A stretch of DNA of 64,000 bases from Comamonadaceae bacterium PBBC1 (lineage in GTDB: Bacteria > Pseudomonadota > Gammaproteobacteria > Burkholderiales > Burkholderiaceae_C): the NCBI GenBank assembly GCA_002256145.1, contig NKIP01000054.1:1-64000 (forward strand), given 5' to 3'. The stretch's first letter is position 1; every line of letters begins with the position of its first letter. Positions 41,668 to 50,643 of the stretch are shown here, piece after piece. The notes under the pieces are model-generated. The model made no database searches, was not told the DNA's origin, and saw only the letters and a list, made by a program, of their open reading frames with translations. Made by a program: the position numbers and the translations under genes.

Positions 41668-42650
41668 TGGGCTTCCAGCTTGATGGATTTGGCGATGCCC
41701 TGGTACAGCTTGACTTCTTCGGCATAGACCTGATCGGTCTGGTCCAGGCGCAAAGCTTCACCCACTTCCTGGCCCATGGCGGTCATGGTGTTGCGGAAAT
41801 CGGCGTCGAACATGGTCTTGGTCAGCGCCCGGTGCAGGGCCTCAACGATGGGCTCGGGCGTGCCTTTTTTCACGTAGTAGCCGCTGCCAATCGTGTAGTG
41901 AAAGCCTTTGAGTTCTTTGGCCTGGTCCACCGAGGGCACCTCCGGAATCAGGCGCTGCGGCTGGGGCGACAGGGCACCGATGAATTTGGTTTTGCCTTCT
42001 TTGGCCATGGCCACATGGGGCGCACCATAGGGGGTGATGAACAGGTCAATCTGGCCGCCGAGCAAGTCTTGCAGGATGGGGCCACCGCCTTTGTAGGGCA
42101 CATGCAGCATCTGGGCACCGAGTTTTTTGGCCATTTCTTCGCCCAGCAAATGGTAGAAGCTGCCAATGCCCACGCTGGCGTAGTTGACCGGTTTGCCCGC
42201 TTTGGACCGTTTGATGATCTCGGCCACCATCTCTTGCGGGTTGTTGGCCGGGAAGTTCTTGCTGGCGACGATGGCCATGGGGGCCATCGCCATGCGCTGG
42301 ATCAGGCGAAAGTCATCGGGTTTGTGCTTGACGGCCTTCATGGCCAAGGGAGCGAGGATGAGTTCGTTGGGCGAGCCCTGAAACAGGTAGTAGCCGTCTG
42401 CGGGGGCATTGAGCACTTTTTGCGCCGCAATAGCCCCACCCGCGCCACCCAGGTTTTCGATGATGACCGGCTGCTTGAGTTCGGCCGCCAAGGCCACGTT
42501 GACCTTGCGAGCAATCAGGTCCGACAGACCACCGGCCGGATACGGCACCATGAGGGTCACGGGCTTGCTGGGGAAGTTTTGTGCCAGAGCGGGGGCGCTG
42601 GCCGCCATGGCCAGGCTCAGCAGCAGGCCCAGGGGTTTGAGCAGTTTCAT
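41664..42650 (-). CDS. Bug/TctC-type periplasmic solute receptor
   Basis: The 328-residue protein has a signal peptide (cleavage after ALA near residue 22) and the Bug fold: PSKPVTLMVPYPAGGLSD near the start of the mature part and HVPYKGGGPILQDLLGGQIDLF. Bug proteins bind carboxylates or amides; many are orphans without the TctAB membrane parts, as here. The ATG at 42650 follows GGAGA. It is first in the receptor-M20-amidase operon and is controlled, probably, by the divergent LysR protein. Confidence 0.9.
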   Translation of the reverse strand: MKLLKPLGLLLSLAMAASAPALAQNFPSKPVTLMVPYPAGGLSDLIARKVNVALAAELKQPVIIENLGGAGGAIAAQKVLNAPADGYYLFQGSPNELILAPLAMKAVKHKPDDFRLIQRMAMAPMAIVASKNFPANNPQEMVAEIIKRSKAGKPVNYASVGIGSFYHLLGEEMAKKLGAQMLHVPYKGGGPILQDLLGGQIDLFITPYGAPHVAMAKEGKTKFIGALSPQPQRLIPEVPSVDQAKELKGFHYTIGSGYYVKKGTPEPIVEALHRALTKTMFDADFRNTMTAMGQEVGEALRLDQTDQVYAEEVKLYQGIAKSIKLEAQ

Positions 42651-42766
42651 GCGGGTCTCCATCGTCAAAATGATGGCGCGATGCTAGACCTGACAGGGGA
42701 CAACCGAAAGACTGTTAATTATTTTCATGACAACCCATGGTTGTCATTGAATTAAACTGCCTGACC

Positions 42767-43669
42767 ATGAAACTGCACCAACTCCAGGCCTTGGTGGCCG
42801 CCGTCGAACACGGCAGCATCCGCGCAGCCGCCCGCGAATTGCACCTGACGCAGGCAGCCCTGACCAAGTCTTTGCGCCAGCTGGAAGAAGACACGGGCGT
42901 GGCCTTGTTGATACGCAAATCACGGGGCATCGTGCTGACCGAAGCAGGCCAGCGCCTGCACGCCCGCGCCCAGCTGGTGATGCGCCAAATGGCCTTGGCG
43001 CAAGACGAGTTGCAGCAGGCCCAAGGCGACCAAGAGGGCACGGTGCGGGTGGCGCTCACGCCTTACCTCATGCTCACGGTGTTGGGCGAGGCGTTTTTGT
43101 GGTTTCGCAAACGCTACCCGCGCATTCAGCTGCGCCTGATCGAGGGCCTGGTGGCGCGGGTGTTGCCGGGTTTGCGTGACGGCACGGTGGACTTTGCCAT
43201 CGTGGCCGACAGTGGCGACGTGACGCCGCAAGAGTTTCAGTGCACCCGCTTGCAAAAAGACCAACAAAAACTGGTGGTGCGGGCGGGGCACCCGGTGTTG
43301 CTGCAGCCCACCGCTGCCAAGCTGGCGGCGTTGGAGTGGGTCATGCCGGGGCCGTTTTCGCAAGGGCTGGACGAGGGGCTGTTGGCCATGTTTTCACAAG
43401 CAGGTGTGGCCCCGCCCAGCCAAATCACCCGCTGCGACGCCATGGCTGCCATGGCCTTGATCCGCCAATCGGACGCCATGAGCGTGATGCCCGCCCCCTT
43501 GCTGGCCCAACCCGAGGGACATGGTTTGGTGGAGTTGTCATTACTCAGCATGCGCCCACCGGACATCGAGCTGGTCTTGCTGTCTCCACCCGATGTGCCC
43601 CTGACCCCCGCAGCGGCTTATTTGGCGCGCTGCCTGACGGATGCCATCGCCGCGCGGGGCTCGAATTGA
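42767..43669 (+). CDS. LysR-family transcriptional regulator
   Basis: The 300-residue protein has an N-terminal helix-turn-helix (LQALVAAVEHGSIRAAARELHLTQAALTKSLRQLEEDTG) and a LysR substrate-binding domain. It is transcribed away from the Bug receptor operon, with 116 bases between starts, the usual layout for a LysR activator of its divergent neighbour. The inducer is probably the operon's substrate. Confidence 0.92.
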   Translation: MKLHQLQALVAAVEHGSIRAAARELHLTQAALTKSLRQLEEDTGVALLIRKSRGIVLTEAGQRLHARAQLVMRQMALAQDELQQAQGDQEGTVRVALTPYLMLTVLGEAFLWFRKRYPRIQLRLIEGLVARVLPGLRDGTVDFAIVADSGDVTPQEFQCTRLQKDQQKLVVRAGHPVLLQPTAAKLAALEWVMPGPFSQGLDEGLLAMFSQAGVAPPSQITRCDAMAAMALIRQSDAMSVMPAPLLAQPEGHGLVELSLLSMRPPDIELVLLSPPDVPLTPAAAYLARCLTDAIAARGSN

Positions 43670-43717
43670 AAGTGATCCCCCTGTGGGAGCTTGCCTTGCA
43701 AGCAATCAACCCTCTTT

Positions 43718-43901
43718 TGTAGGCGCTTGCCCTGCAAGCGATCAACCCTCGCATCCCCACCACCGTCCCCATCGCCAGCAGGGCTGGCTCCTACAAAAAT
43801 CCGTTGACTGTTGCTGCCTTTGTAGGAGATTGCCCTGCAAGCGATGAACCTTCGCATCCCCACCACCGTCCCCATCGCCAGCAGGGCTGGCTCCTACAAA
43901 A
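43718..43901. repeat. Tandem 81-base duplication related to REP family A
   Basis: Two copies (43718-43798 and 43821-43901) differ at only a few positions. Each begins tgtagg and ends in gctggctcctacaaaa, so each is flanked by short inverted ends as in family A, but the inner sequence (gcaagcgatcaacc, atccccaccaccgtcccc) is distinct. They lie between convergent genes. Confidence 0.85.
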
Positions 43902-43930
43902 TGCAGGCTCATCTTCCACAGGGTGGGGGG

Positions 43931-45046
43931 TTACACAGCGCAGCTAGCTGGCTGGGCGGTGCAAGGCATGGCGCGGGCATGGCGCAAAGTGCCAAACAGG
44001 TTCTTCGGGTCACGCATGGACGGGATCAGGTCCAGTCGTTGGCCGTAACCCAGCGCCAACGCGGCATCGTGCATGAAGCGCAGCGCAGAAAAGTCTTCCA
44101 AGGCAAAGCCCACCGAGTCGAAAACGGTGATTTGCTGCGCACTGTCACGGCCAACGCAGCGCTGGCTGAGCACCTCCCACAGCTCGGTCACGGCAAAGTC
44201 AGGTGGCATTTGCTGAATGTCGCCCTCCATGCGGGTTTGCAGTGCGTACTCCACAAACACTTTGGCCGCACGCAGCACGCCTGCAGACAGCTCGGTTTTG
44301 CCCGGGCAGTCGCCGCCCACCGCGTTGATGTGCATGCCCGGCTCCAGCATGTCCGCGCTGAGGATGGTGGCGCAGGTTTTGTCGGCGGTGATCGTGGTGA
44401 CGATGTCGGCTCCTTGGACCGCGTGGGCGGTGCTGGGGCACACCACCAACTTCAAGCCGCTGCCACTCAAATTGCTGACCAATTTGGCGGTGGCTTGTGG
44501 GTCAATGTCGTATAGGCGCAAGGTGGTGATGCCCACCAAGTGCTGAAACGCCAGCGCCTGAAACTCGCTTTGTGCGCCGTTGCCAATCAGGGCCATCACC
44601 CGGCTGTCGGGTCGCGCCAAGGTTTTGGCGGCCAAAGCCGAGGTGGCGGCGGTGCGCAGGGCGGTAGTCAAGGTCAGCTCGCTGATCAAAGTAGGGGCAC
44701 CTGTTTGCACATCGGCCAGTACCCCGAAAGCCATGACGGTGGGCAGGCCCAGGGCGGTGTTGCCGGGGTGGCCGTTGACGTATTTGAAGCTGTAGGCCTG
44801 GGCGTTGGAGATCGGCATCAGCTCGATCACGCCGTGGTGTGAGTGGTGGGCCACGCGGGGTGATTTGTCAAAGTCGTGCCAACGTAGAAAGTCGGCTTGG
44901 ATGTGGTCAGCCATGCAGGCCATGCAATTGTTCAAGCCCAAGTGTTGGACCATGGCCACGGCATCGGGGGCGCTCAGGTAAAGCGGGGACTGGAATTCGG
45001 TACGGACGGGGCGGTTTTGTACTTGAGCGTTTTGGGCGTGGTTCAT
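43931..45046 (-). CDS. Ornithine cyclodeaminase/mu-crystallin family protein
   Basis: The 371-residue protein has the family NAD site VMALIGNGAQSEFQALAF and the HINAVGGDCPGKTEL block with the catalytic Asp. SFKYVNGHPGN carries the substrate Lys. Ornithine cyclodeaminase converts ornithine to proline plus ammonia with bound NAD; the length and C-terminal part fit that enzyme better than alanine dehydrogenases. A Lrp-type regulator is divergent. putA in the same window would degrade the proline. Confidence 0.85.
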   Translation of the reverse strand: MNHAQNAQVQNRPVRTEFQSPLYLSAPDAVAMVQHLGLNNCMACMADHIQADFLRWHDFDKSPRVAHHSHHGVIELMPISNAQAYSFKYVNGHPGNTALGLPTVMAFGVLADVQTGAPTLISELTLTTALRTAATSALAAKTLARPDSRVMALIGNGAQSEFQALAFQHLVGITTLRLYDIDPQATAKLVSNLSGSGLKLVVCPSTAHAVQGADIVTTITADKTCATILSADMLEPGMHINAVGGDCPGKTELSAGVLRAAKVFVEYALQTRMEGDIQQMPPDFAVTELWEVLSQRCVGRDSAQQITVFDSVGFALEDFSALRFMHDAALALGYGQRLDLIPSMRDPKNLFGTLRHARAMPCTAQPASCAV

Positions 45047-45186
45047 GCGCGGGTTCTGTGGGTCCTTCAGACCCTGTTGATCGAGGAAGCAGTTTCTTGG
45101 ATCGCGATGCCAATGTAAATGGATATAAATATGCTGTTTTGTTCGTTATATTGCCAAAATGTCAAGTTACAGTGACAATTTGGCAC

Positions 45187-45606
45187 ATGGATGACATCGA
45201 CCAAAGCCTGATCGGCCTGCTGCGGCAAAACGCCCGTTTGAACATTGCCGACTTGGCCCACAAGCTCGGGGTGTCTCGCGGCACCGTCAACAACCGCCTG
45301 CGCAAACTCGAAGACAGCCAGGTCATCGTGGGCTACACCATCAAGCTGCGCCCCGAGGCCGAGACCGAGCGCATCAAGGCCTGGATGGGCGTGCTGGTCG
45401 AAGGCAACACCACGCGCCAGGTGATTGCGAGTTTGTTGGGCGAGCCTGGCGTGGCCGCCCTGCACGACACCAATGGCCGCTGGGATTTGCTGGCCGAAAT
45501 CGAGGCCACTTCGATGAAAGAGCTGTCGCAGGTGCTGGAGCGCATCCGCCTGATCAGCGGCATTCGCAGCACCGAAACCAACATCCACCTGGCGACTTAC
45601 CGTTGA
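45187..45606 (+). CDS. Lrp/AsnC-family regulator
   Basis: The 139-residue protein has an AsnC helix-turn-helix (LNIADLAHKLGVSRGTVNNRLRKLEDS) and an RAM ligand domain. A longer frame exists upstream, but the ATG at 45187 is the family start. It is divergent from the ornithine cyclodeaminase gene across 140 AT-rich bases that contain TTGGCA-like promoter material, so it is the likely regulator of that gene. Confidence 0.9.
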   Translation: MDDIDQSLIGLLRQNARLNIADLAHKLGVSRGTVNNRLRKLEDSQVIVGYTIKLRPEAETERIKAWMGVLVEGNTTRQVIASLLGEPGVAALHDTNGRWDLLAEIEATSMKELSQVLERIRLISGIRSTETNIHLATYR

Positions 45607-45830
45607 CGCTGTTTGCGTCAGAGTTGAGCTGACGCATTCCCTGCAAGTGGGCCTGGTTCGTTGCGGCAGTTGTTCATGGCTTGCCTCGCGGCGCTGGCAG
45701 GTTTTGCCAGCGGTTTTGTGCTTTTCGGCCATTTGAGAATGCGCGCTTGTGCCCTTACCCTGAAGTCCGATGAAAAGCCTGTGCATGCGCCTGTTGTCGG
45801 GTGCCGTGGGCTTTGCACAAGGAGACACAC

Positions 45831-46820
45831 ATGAACCCGCACGGATTCCCGGTTGACCGCAGGCAGGCTTTGGTGGCCCTGTCGGCCATGGCGGTGGGCA
45901 GCGCGGCGCTGGCTCAAAACCGCCCCACAGACGCTTTCCCGACCAAGCCAATCCAGCTGGTGCTGCCCTTTCCACCCGGGGGCTCGATGGACCCGATCTT
46001 TCGCACATTGGCCGAGGCTGCGTCCAAAGAGCTCGGCCAGAGCGTGGTGCTGATGCACAAGCCCGGTGCGGGCGGTGTCATGGGCACGGCGGCGCTGGCG
46101 AGCATGCCCGAGTCGGACGGCTATACGGTGGCCGTGATGCACAACTCGGTGATCCGCGCACCTCTGGTGCAAAAGGTCAACTTCGACCCGCTTAAAGACT
46201 TCACTTACTTGATTGGCCTGTTCAACCTGACCACCGGCATTTGCGTGGCCGCCGATGCCCCTTGGCAAACGCTGGGCGATTTGCTGGCCGATGCCAAGAA
46301 GCGCCCGGGTGCCATCAGTTGGGGCACGGTGGGGGCGATCAGCATCAACCGCATCGTGGCCGAGCGCTTGGCCAAAATGGCAGGCACTTCGTTCAACATG
46401 GTCCCTTTCAAGGGCGGCAGCGAGGCCTTCACCGCCTTGATCGGGCGGCACTTGGACGTGTACGGCGACCCCGGCTTTGGCGCACAGGTGCGCGGCGGCA
46501 AAGCGCGGCTTTTGGCCACTTTCACGCAAGAGCCCCTGAAAGGCTACCCGGGTGTGCCGACCGTCAAGGCGGCGGGCTTTGACATCACCATCGACTCGCC
46601 CATGGGCTTGGTCGCGCCCAAGAACCTGCCGCCCGCCATCGCCGCCAAGCTGGCAGCGGCTTTTCGCAAGGCCTCGGCCGACGCGGTGCACCAAACCCAG
46701 TTGGAGAACTTTGACATGCAGCCCAACCTGATGACGGGCGAGGCCTACACCGCTTACGCCCGCACGGCCTTCGAGCGCGACGCCAAGATGCTCAAGGACA
46801 TGGGCTTCAAGCTGGACTGA
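45831..46820 (+). CDS. Bug/TctC-type periplasmic solute receptor
   Basis: The 329-residue protein begins after a strong AAGGAGA site. The N-terminus has a twin-arginine-like pair (VDRRQALVALSAMAVG) and a cleavage site after ALA, so export may be by Tat or Sec. The Bug pattern is clear: PTKPIQLVLPFPPGGSMDP and MVPFKGGSEAFTALIG. It is an orphan receptor. Two hotdog thioesterase genes follow on the same strand. Confidence 0.9.
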   Translation: MNPHGFPVDRRQALVALSAMAVGSAALAQNRPTDAFPTKPIQLVLPFPPGGSMDPIFRTLAEAASKELGQSVVLMHKPGAGGVMGTAALASMPESDGYTVAVMHNSVIRAPLVQKVNFDPLKDFTYLIGLFNLTTGICVAADAPWQTLGDLLADAKKRPGAISWGTVGAISINRIVAERLAKMAGTSFNMVPFKGGSEAFTALIGRHLDVYGDPGFGAQVRGGKARLLATFTQEPLKGYPGVPTVKAAGFDITIDSPMGLVAPKNLPPAIAAKLAAAFRKASADAVHQTQLENFDMQPNLMTGEAYTAYARTAFERDAKMLKDMGFKLD

Positions 46821-46830
46821 AAGCACCGCC

Positions 46831-47244
46831 ATGAAACCCGTCATCTCTGACGACCCGCTGGCGATTTTTGCGAAGACGCCGTTCACGCGCCTGATCGGCA
46901 TGCGGCGTGATTTCTCCGAAGGCGGCAAGGCACAAATTTCGCTTGATCCGCACGCCGACTTGGGCAATGTGATCGGCGCAGTACACGGCGGCGTGGTGGT
47001 CACGCTGCTCGATGTGGTCATGGCCAGCGCATCGGTCTCGCAGGTCGATTTTCAAAAGACCGTGGTCACACTGAACCTGGACACCTGCTTTTTGGAGCCC
47101 GGGCGTGGCCCGCTGACGGCGCATGGCGAAGTGGTCAGCTGCGACGACGATGTGGCTTGGTGCCAAGCCAAGGTGTGCGACGCCCAAGGCCGCGTGGTGG
47201 CCAAAGCGCAGGGCTCGTTCCGTTACTTGCCCAGACCCCAATGA
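46831..47244 (+). CDS. PaaI-like hotdog thioesterase
   Basis: The 137-residue protein has the PaaI hotdog pattern: GNVIGAVHGGVVVTLLDVVMASAS with the substrate-binding His-Gly-Gly, then TVVTLNLDTCFLEPG. Such enzymes hydrolyse acyl-CoA thioesters. It begins ten bases after the Bug receptor stop and precedes a second short relative. Confidence 0.85.
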   Translation: MKPVISDDPLAIFAKTPFTRLIGMRRDFSEGGKAQISLDPHADLGNVIGAVHGGVVVTLLDVVMASASVSQVDFQKTVVTLNLDTCFLEPGRGPLTAHGEVVSCDDDVAWCQAKVCDAQGRVVAKAQGSFRYLPRPQ

Positions 47245-47280
47245 AACCATCGCGTTCAATTTGGCACTCAAGGAAACTGC

Positions 47281-47589
47281 ATGAGCCTTCCCCATGAATC
47301 CCCGGCCCTCTTGAGCCGCAGTGCGGTGATGAACCTGCTGGATGAGGCCATGGTTCAAGCGGCTTTGGCCCGAGTCAACGGCGGCAGCGCTGACAAGCAG
47401 CCGGTGCGTTCGGTGGTGGCCGTGGACCTGCACATGTCGTTCATGCGCCCGGCCGCAGGCCAAGCCATGGCCACGGCCCAGGTGGTCGGCGGCGGCAAGA
47501 CCATGGTGTTTTGCGAAGCGCAACTGTGCAACACCGAGGGCGACGTGTTGGCTCAGGCCCTCGGCACCTACAGGGCACAAACATCCTGA
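47281..47589 (+). CDS. Short PaaI-like hotdog thioesterase
   Basis: The 102-residue hotdog domain is related to its neighbour: SVVAVDLHMSFMRPAAG matches the second half, but the N-terminal part carrying the HGG-type residues is replaced by LLDEAMVQAALARV. It may work only as a partner of the 137-residue protein or have weak or altered activity. Confidence 0.7.
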   Translation: MSLPHESPALLSRSAVMNLLDEAMVQAALARVNGGSADKQPVRSVVAVDLHMSFMRPAAGQAMATAQVVGGGKTMVFCEAQLCNTEGDVLAQALGTYRAQTS

Positions 47590-47677
47590 CGGGGCCCCAG
47601 GTTCACCGTTGTTGAGGTCTGTGACCGGTCACAATCGGCACCCTGCTGACGATGGCGTATTGACCCCACTTTCTCCC

Positions 47678-49063
47678 ATGCACACCTTGGAACAACTGCG
47701 CAGCGGCGCTTTGGCGGGCACGCGCCGCCTCGATCTGTCTTGCGGCCTGACTGAGCTGCCCCACGAGGTTTTTGCCCTGGCCGACACGCTGGAGGTGCTC
47801 AACCTGAGCGGCAACCGGCTGCGCGATTTGCCACACCAGCTGCCGCGCCTGCACCGCTTGCAGGTGCTGTTTGCGTCTGACAATGACTTTACCGCGCTGC
47901 CCGAAGTGCTGGGCGACTGCCCTGCATTGCACATGGTCGGCTTCAAGGCCAACCGCATTGCCCATGTGCCTGCCGCCGCGCTGCCGCCCGCTTTGCGCTG
48001 GTTGACGCTGACGGACAACGCCATCGGCCATTTGCCCGACGAACTCGGTCAGCGCCCGGCTTTGCAAAAGCTGATGCTGGCGGGCAACCAACTCACCGCA
48101 CTGCCCGACAGCCTGCAGGCGGCACACCGACTGGAATTGCTGCGCGTATCGGCCAACCGCCTGAGCAAGGTGCCCGGCTGGCTGACCGAATTGCCGCGCC
48201 TGTCCTGGTTGGCGTTAGCGGGCAATGCCTTGGGCTGGACTTTTGCAGAAGATTTTGCAAAAGAGGTGCCGCTGCCCGAAGTGCCGTGGGCTTCACTCAC
48301 GCTGGGCCCATTGCTGGGCGAAGGCGCATCGGGCTACATCCACCGCGTGCAGGCGGCTGGCTGGCCGCAGCCGCTGGCGCTTAAGCTGTTCAAAGGCGCA
48401 GTGACCAGCGACGGCCTGCCCCAAGACGAACTGGCCGCGTGTCTGGCCGCAGGCCAACACCCCACCCTGACCACGCCCGTGGCGCGGCTGAGCCAACACC
48501 CCGCTCAGGCTCAGGGCTTGTTGATGCCACTCATCCCCGCCGCCCACATCAATCTGGCGGGGCCGCCCAGCTTGCAAAGCTGCACGCGTGACGTGTACCC
48601 GCCGGGCTTTCAACTTTCAGCGGCTTTGGCCTTGGGCATTGCCCACGATGTGGCCGATGCGCTGGCGCACCTTCACCAGCGTGGTGTGATGCACGGCGAC
48701 TTGTATGCGCACAACATCCTGATCGACCCAGTGCACGGCCAGGCGCGACTGGGCGACTTTGGCGCGGCCACGCGATTGCCCATGAACACACCCGAACTGC
48801 GCCAAAGTCTGCTGGCGCTGGAGGTGCGGGCCTTGGGGTGTTTGCTGGAAGAACTGGTCCTTGCGGTGCAGCACCCATCACCAGCCTCTGCCCTCACACC
48901 TTGGGGTCAAAAGGCTGGCCCGTCCTCAACAGCCGATGATTCAACAGCCGACGCAGCCGTCCAAACCCTGCAAGCACTGGCCCGTGCCTGCCTGTCAGAG
49001 CAGCCGCGTCAGCGTCCCACTGCAGCCGAGGTGGCCCAAGCCCTCCAAACCCTCAAGCCTTGA
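47678..49063 (+). CDS. Leucine-rich repeat protein fused to a protein kinase domain
   Basis: The 461-residue protein has leucine-rich repeats from about 15 to 185 (six or more units of the form L..L.L..N.L..LP) and then a Ser/Thr/Tyr-like kinase domain (about 205-460). Kinase hallmarks are the Gly loop LGEGASGYIHRV, Lys236 (ALKLF), catalytic loop HGDLYAHNIL (Asp341, Asn346) and DFG at 360. HGD replaces the usual HRD, which occurs in some active kinases. There is no signal peptide or membrane segment, so it is cytosolic. The partner is unknown. The stop overlaps the convergent dehydrogenase gene by 11 bases. Confidence 0.88.
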   Translation: MHTLEQLRSGALAGTRRLDLSCGLTELPHEVFALADTLEVLNLSGNRLRDLPHQLPRLHRLQVLFASDNDFTALPEVLGDCPALHMVGFKANRIAHVPAAALPPALRWLTLTDNAIGHLPDELGQRPALQKLMLAGNQLTALPDSLQAAHRLELLRVSANRLSKVPGWLTELPRLSWLALAGNALGWTFAEDFAKEVPLPEVPWASLTLGPLLGEGASGYIHRVQAAGWPQPLALKLFKGAVTSDGLPQDELAACLAAGQHPTLTTPVARLSQHPAQAQGLLMPLIPAAHINLAGPPSLQSCTRDVYPPGFQLSAALALGIAHDVADALAHLHQRGVMHGDLYAHNILIDPVHGQARLGDFGAATRLPMNTPELRQSLLALEVRALGCLLEELVLAVQHPSPASALTPWGQKAGPSSTADDSTADAAVQTLQALARACLSEQPRQRPTAAEVAQALQTLKP

Positions 49064-49946
49064 CGATCGTGACCTGATTCAGCTGGGCCTGCGCCTTGAC
49101 CAGCGAGGGCACCATCTCGCTGCCGTAGCCCAAAGCCACGGCCGTGTTCAGGGCCTGGTGCACGCTGGTGCCAATCATGGAGGGCACCTTCACGCTCTCG
49201 GTCAGGTGTGAGTAATAACGCAAATCCTTGGCCGCGTTGTTCAGCTCGAACTTCATCGCGCCGTAGTCGCCCTGCAGGGTTTTGCTCATCAGCTGGAACA
49301 GGCCCGAATTCACGCCCCCGGCCGAAATGACTTGCACCAATTGGTTCAGGTCCACGCCCGCCTTGGCCCCCACGGCAAAGGCCTCTGCTGTGGCGGTGCA
49401 AATGGCCTGGGCCACAAAGTTGTTGAGCAGCTTGATGACGTGGCCTGCGCCCATCTCGCCCACATGGAACACGTTTTCGCTGTAGGCGCGAATCACCGGC
49501 TCGATGCGGGCGAACACCTCGGGCGATGCGCCCACCATGGAATTGAGCTTGCCCGCCTCGGCCTCGATGGGCGTGCGTGTGAGCGGCGCGTCCACATAAA
49601 TCACGCCCTGCTTGGCGCACAGCGCTGCCAGGCGGCGGGTGGACTCGGGCTCGCTGGTCGAGGTGTCGATGACGATCAGGCCCGCGCGTGCCTGGGACAA
49701 AATGCCGCCTGGCCCGGCCACCACCGCCTCGACCTGGGGAGAGCCGGTCACGCAAATGATCACCGCATCGCAAGCCGCCAAGTCGGCATAACTGCCCGCT
49801 TGGCGGGCACCTGCGGCCAACAGGTCTTGCACGGGCGCTGTGCGCTGGTGGACCGAAATCGACAAGTCAAACCCCTTGGCCCGGATGTTCTTGGCCATGC
49901 CATGGCCCATCAAACCCGAAGCGCCGATAAATCCGATGTGTTGCAT
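49053..49946 (-). CDS. 3-hydroxyisobutyrate dehydrogenase-type NAD(P) oxidoreductase
   Basis: The 297-residue protein begins HIGFIGASGLMGHGMAKNI (Rossmann motif), has the family block YVDAPLTRTPIEAEAGKLNSMVGA and the catalytic-Lys block GHVIKLLNNFVAQAICTATAEAFA. It belongs to the beta-hydroxyacid dehydrogenases, which include 3-hydroxyisobutyrate and tartronate-semialdehyde reductases. The exact substrate is not clear. The ATG at 49946 fits the family N-terminus. It is single, with no visible partner. Confidence 0.88.
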   Translation of the reverse strand: MQHIGFIGASGLMGHGMAKNIRAKGFDLSISVHQRTAPVQDLLAAGARQAGSYADLAACDAVIICVTGSPQVEAVVAGPGGILSQARAGLIVIDTSTSEPESTRRLAALCAKQGVIYVDAPLTRTPIEAEAGKLNSMVGASPEVFARIEPVIRAYSENVFHVGEMGAGHVIKLLNNFVAQAICTATAEAFAVGAKAGVDLNQLVQVISAGGVNSGLFQLMSKTLQGDYGAMKFELNNAAKDLRYYSHLTESVKVPSMIGTSVHQALNTAVALGYGSEMVPSLVKAQAQLNQVTIVKA

Positions 49947-50104
49947 GTGAGTCTCTGGTGTGTGGTGAATGAGAGGCAATCATTCTGGAAGATTGCGCAG
50001 GGTGGGGGTGTCGCGTGTGCAATGTCAAACCCATGCTTGATGACTCGTTCGGATGGGCTTGCGGCTATAGTGGCCGACTTTGAAATTTGTCAGGGGCTTA
50101 TTTT

Positions 50105-50524
50105 TTGGAAACATCTTCACGCCATTTGATTTTTCATGGCGCCGTGGTGCTGTTGGCGGCCTTGTTGTATGGCGCGCCTTATGCAAAAGCCATCAAATCC
50201 GTGGCAACTGCTCAGGTGGTGAATTCATGGCGTGTCGCGCACCAAAGCCTTTGTCTGGGCGCAGTATTGATGTTCAGCGTCGCGGCCATACTGCCCTTTT
50301 TGTCGGTCTCTGCGGCCCTGAAATGGCTGATCGTCGTCGCTTTGGTCACTTCCAGTTATGCATTCACCATCGCCACCCCTTTGGCCGCCATCACCCAAGA
50401 CAGAGGTTTGGCTTCAGGGGGTCAAGGTTGGGCCCGACTGGTTTACTGGGGCAATATCACGGGGGCTTGGACCTCGTTGGTGGCCGCTGGTGCACTTGTC
50501 GTGGCTGCGGGCATGTCGCTTTGA
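50105..50524 (+). CDS. Small four-helix membrane protein, possibly HabA/StyC-like
   Basis: The 139-residue protein has about four hydrophobic segments, beginning HLIFHGAVVLLAALLYGAPYAKAI, and later SWRVAHQSLCLGAVLMF. The paired His-Gly and Ala-His elements in the first two helices recall hydroxylaminobenzene mutase and styrene-oxide isomerase families, but the match is by impression. A TTG start at 50105 with AGGGG eight bases before is preferred to a TTG at 50087. Its 3' end overlaps a fragment on the other strand. Confidence 0.5.
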   Translation: METSSRHLIFHGAVVLLAALLYGAPYAKAIKSVATAQVVNSWRVAHQSLCLGAVLMFSVAAILPFLSVSAALKWLIVVALVTSSYAFTIATPLAAITQDRGLASGGQGWARLVYWGNITGAWTSLVAAGALVVAAGMSL

Positions 50525-50643
50525 AGTGGGCTGCCTATTTCAAGCAGTGTGGCCTTGTCGATCGCGCCCACTTTGTACAAAGCTTTGGCGGATGCATGGG
50601 CCACCTGCAATGCGTGACTTCGGAATTTGGCTTGAATGGTCAT
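50443..50643 (-). pseudogene. Fragment of a HigA-like putative regulator
   Basis: The 66-residue frame begins MTIQAKFRSHALQVAHASAKA and continues LYKVGAIDKATLLEI, which matches the N-terminal part of HigA-type antitoxin/regulators (their SDAFEAIHSA...VGAIDKATM block). The following helix-turn-helix half is missing; the frame turns into low-complexity Ala/Thr/Pro residues. GAGAG precedes the ATG. It overlaps the membrane-protein gene end by 82 bases. I read it as a decayed gene, though a small protein is possible. Confidence 0.45.

Noticed and set aside
43718..43901. A CRISPR array
   Set aside because: Only two repeat copies of 81 bases with no spacer pattern; they are a tandem duplication.
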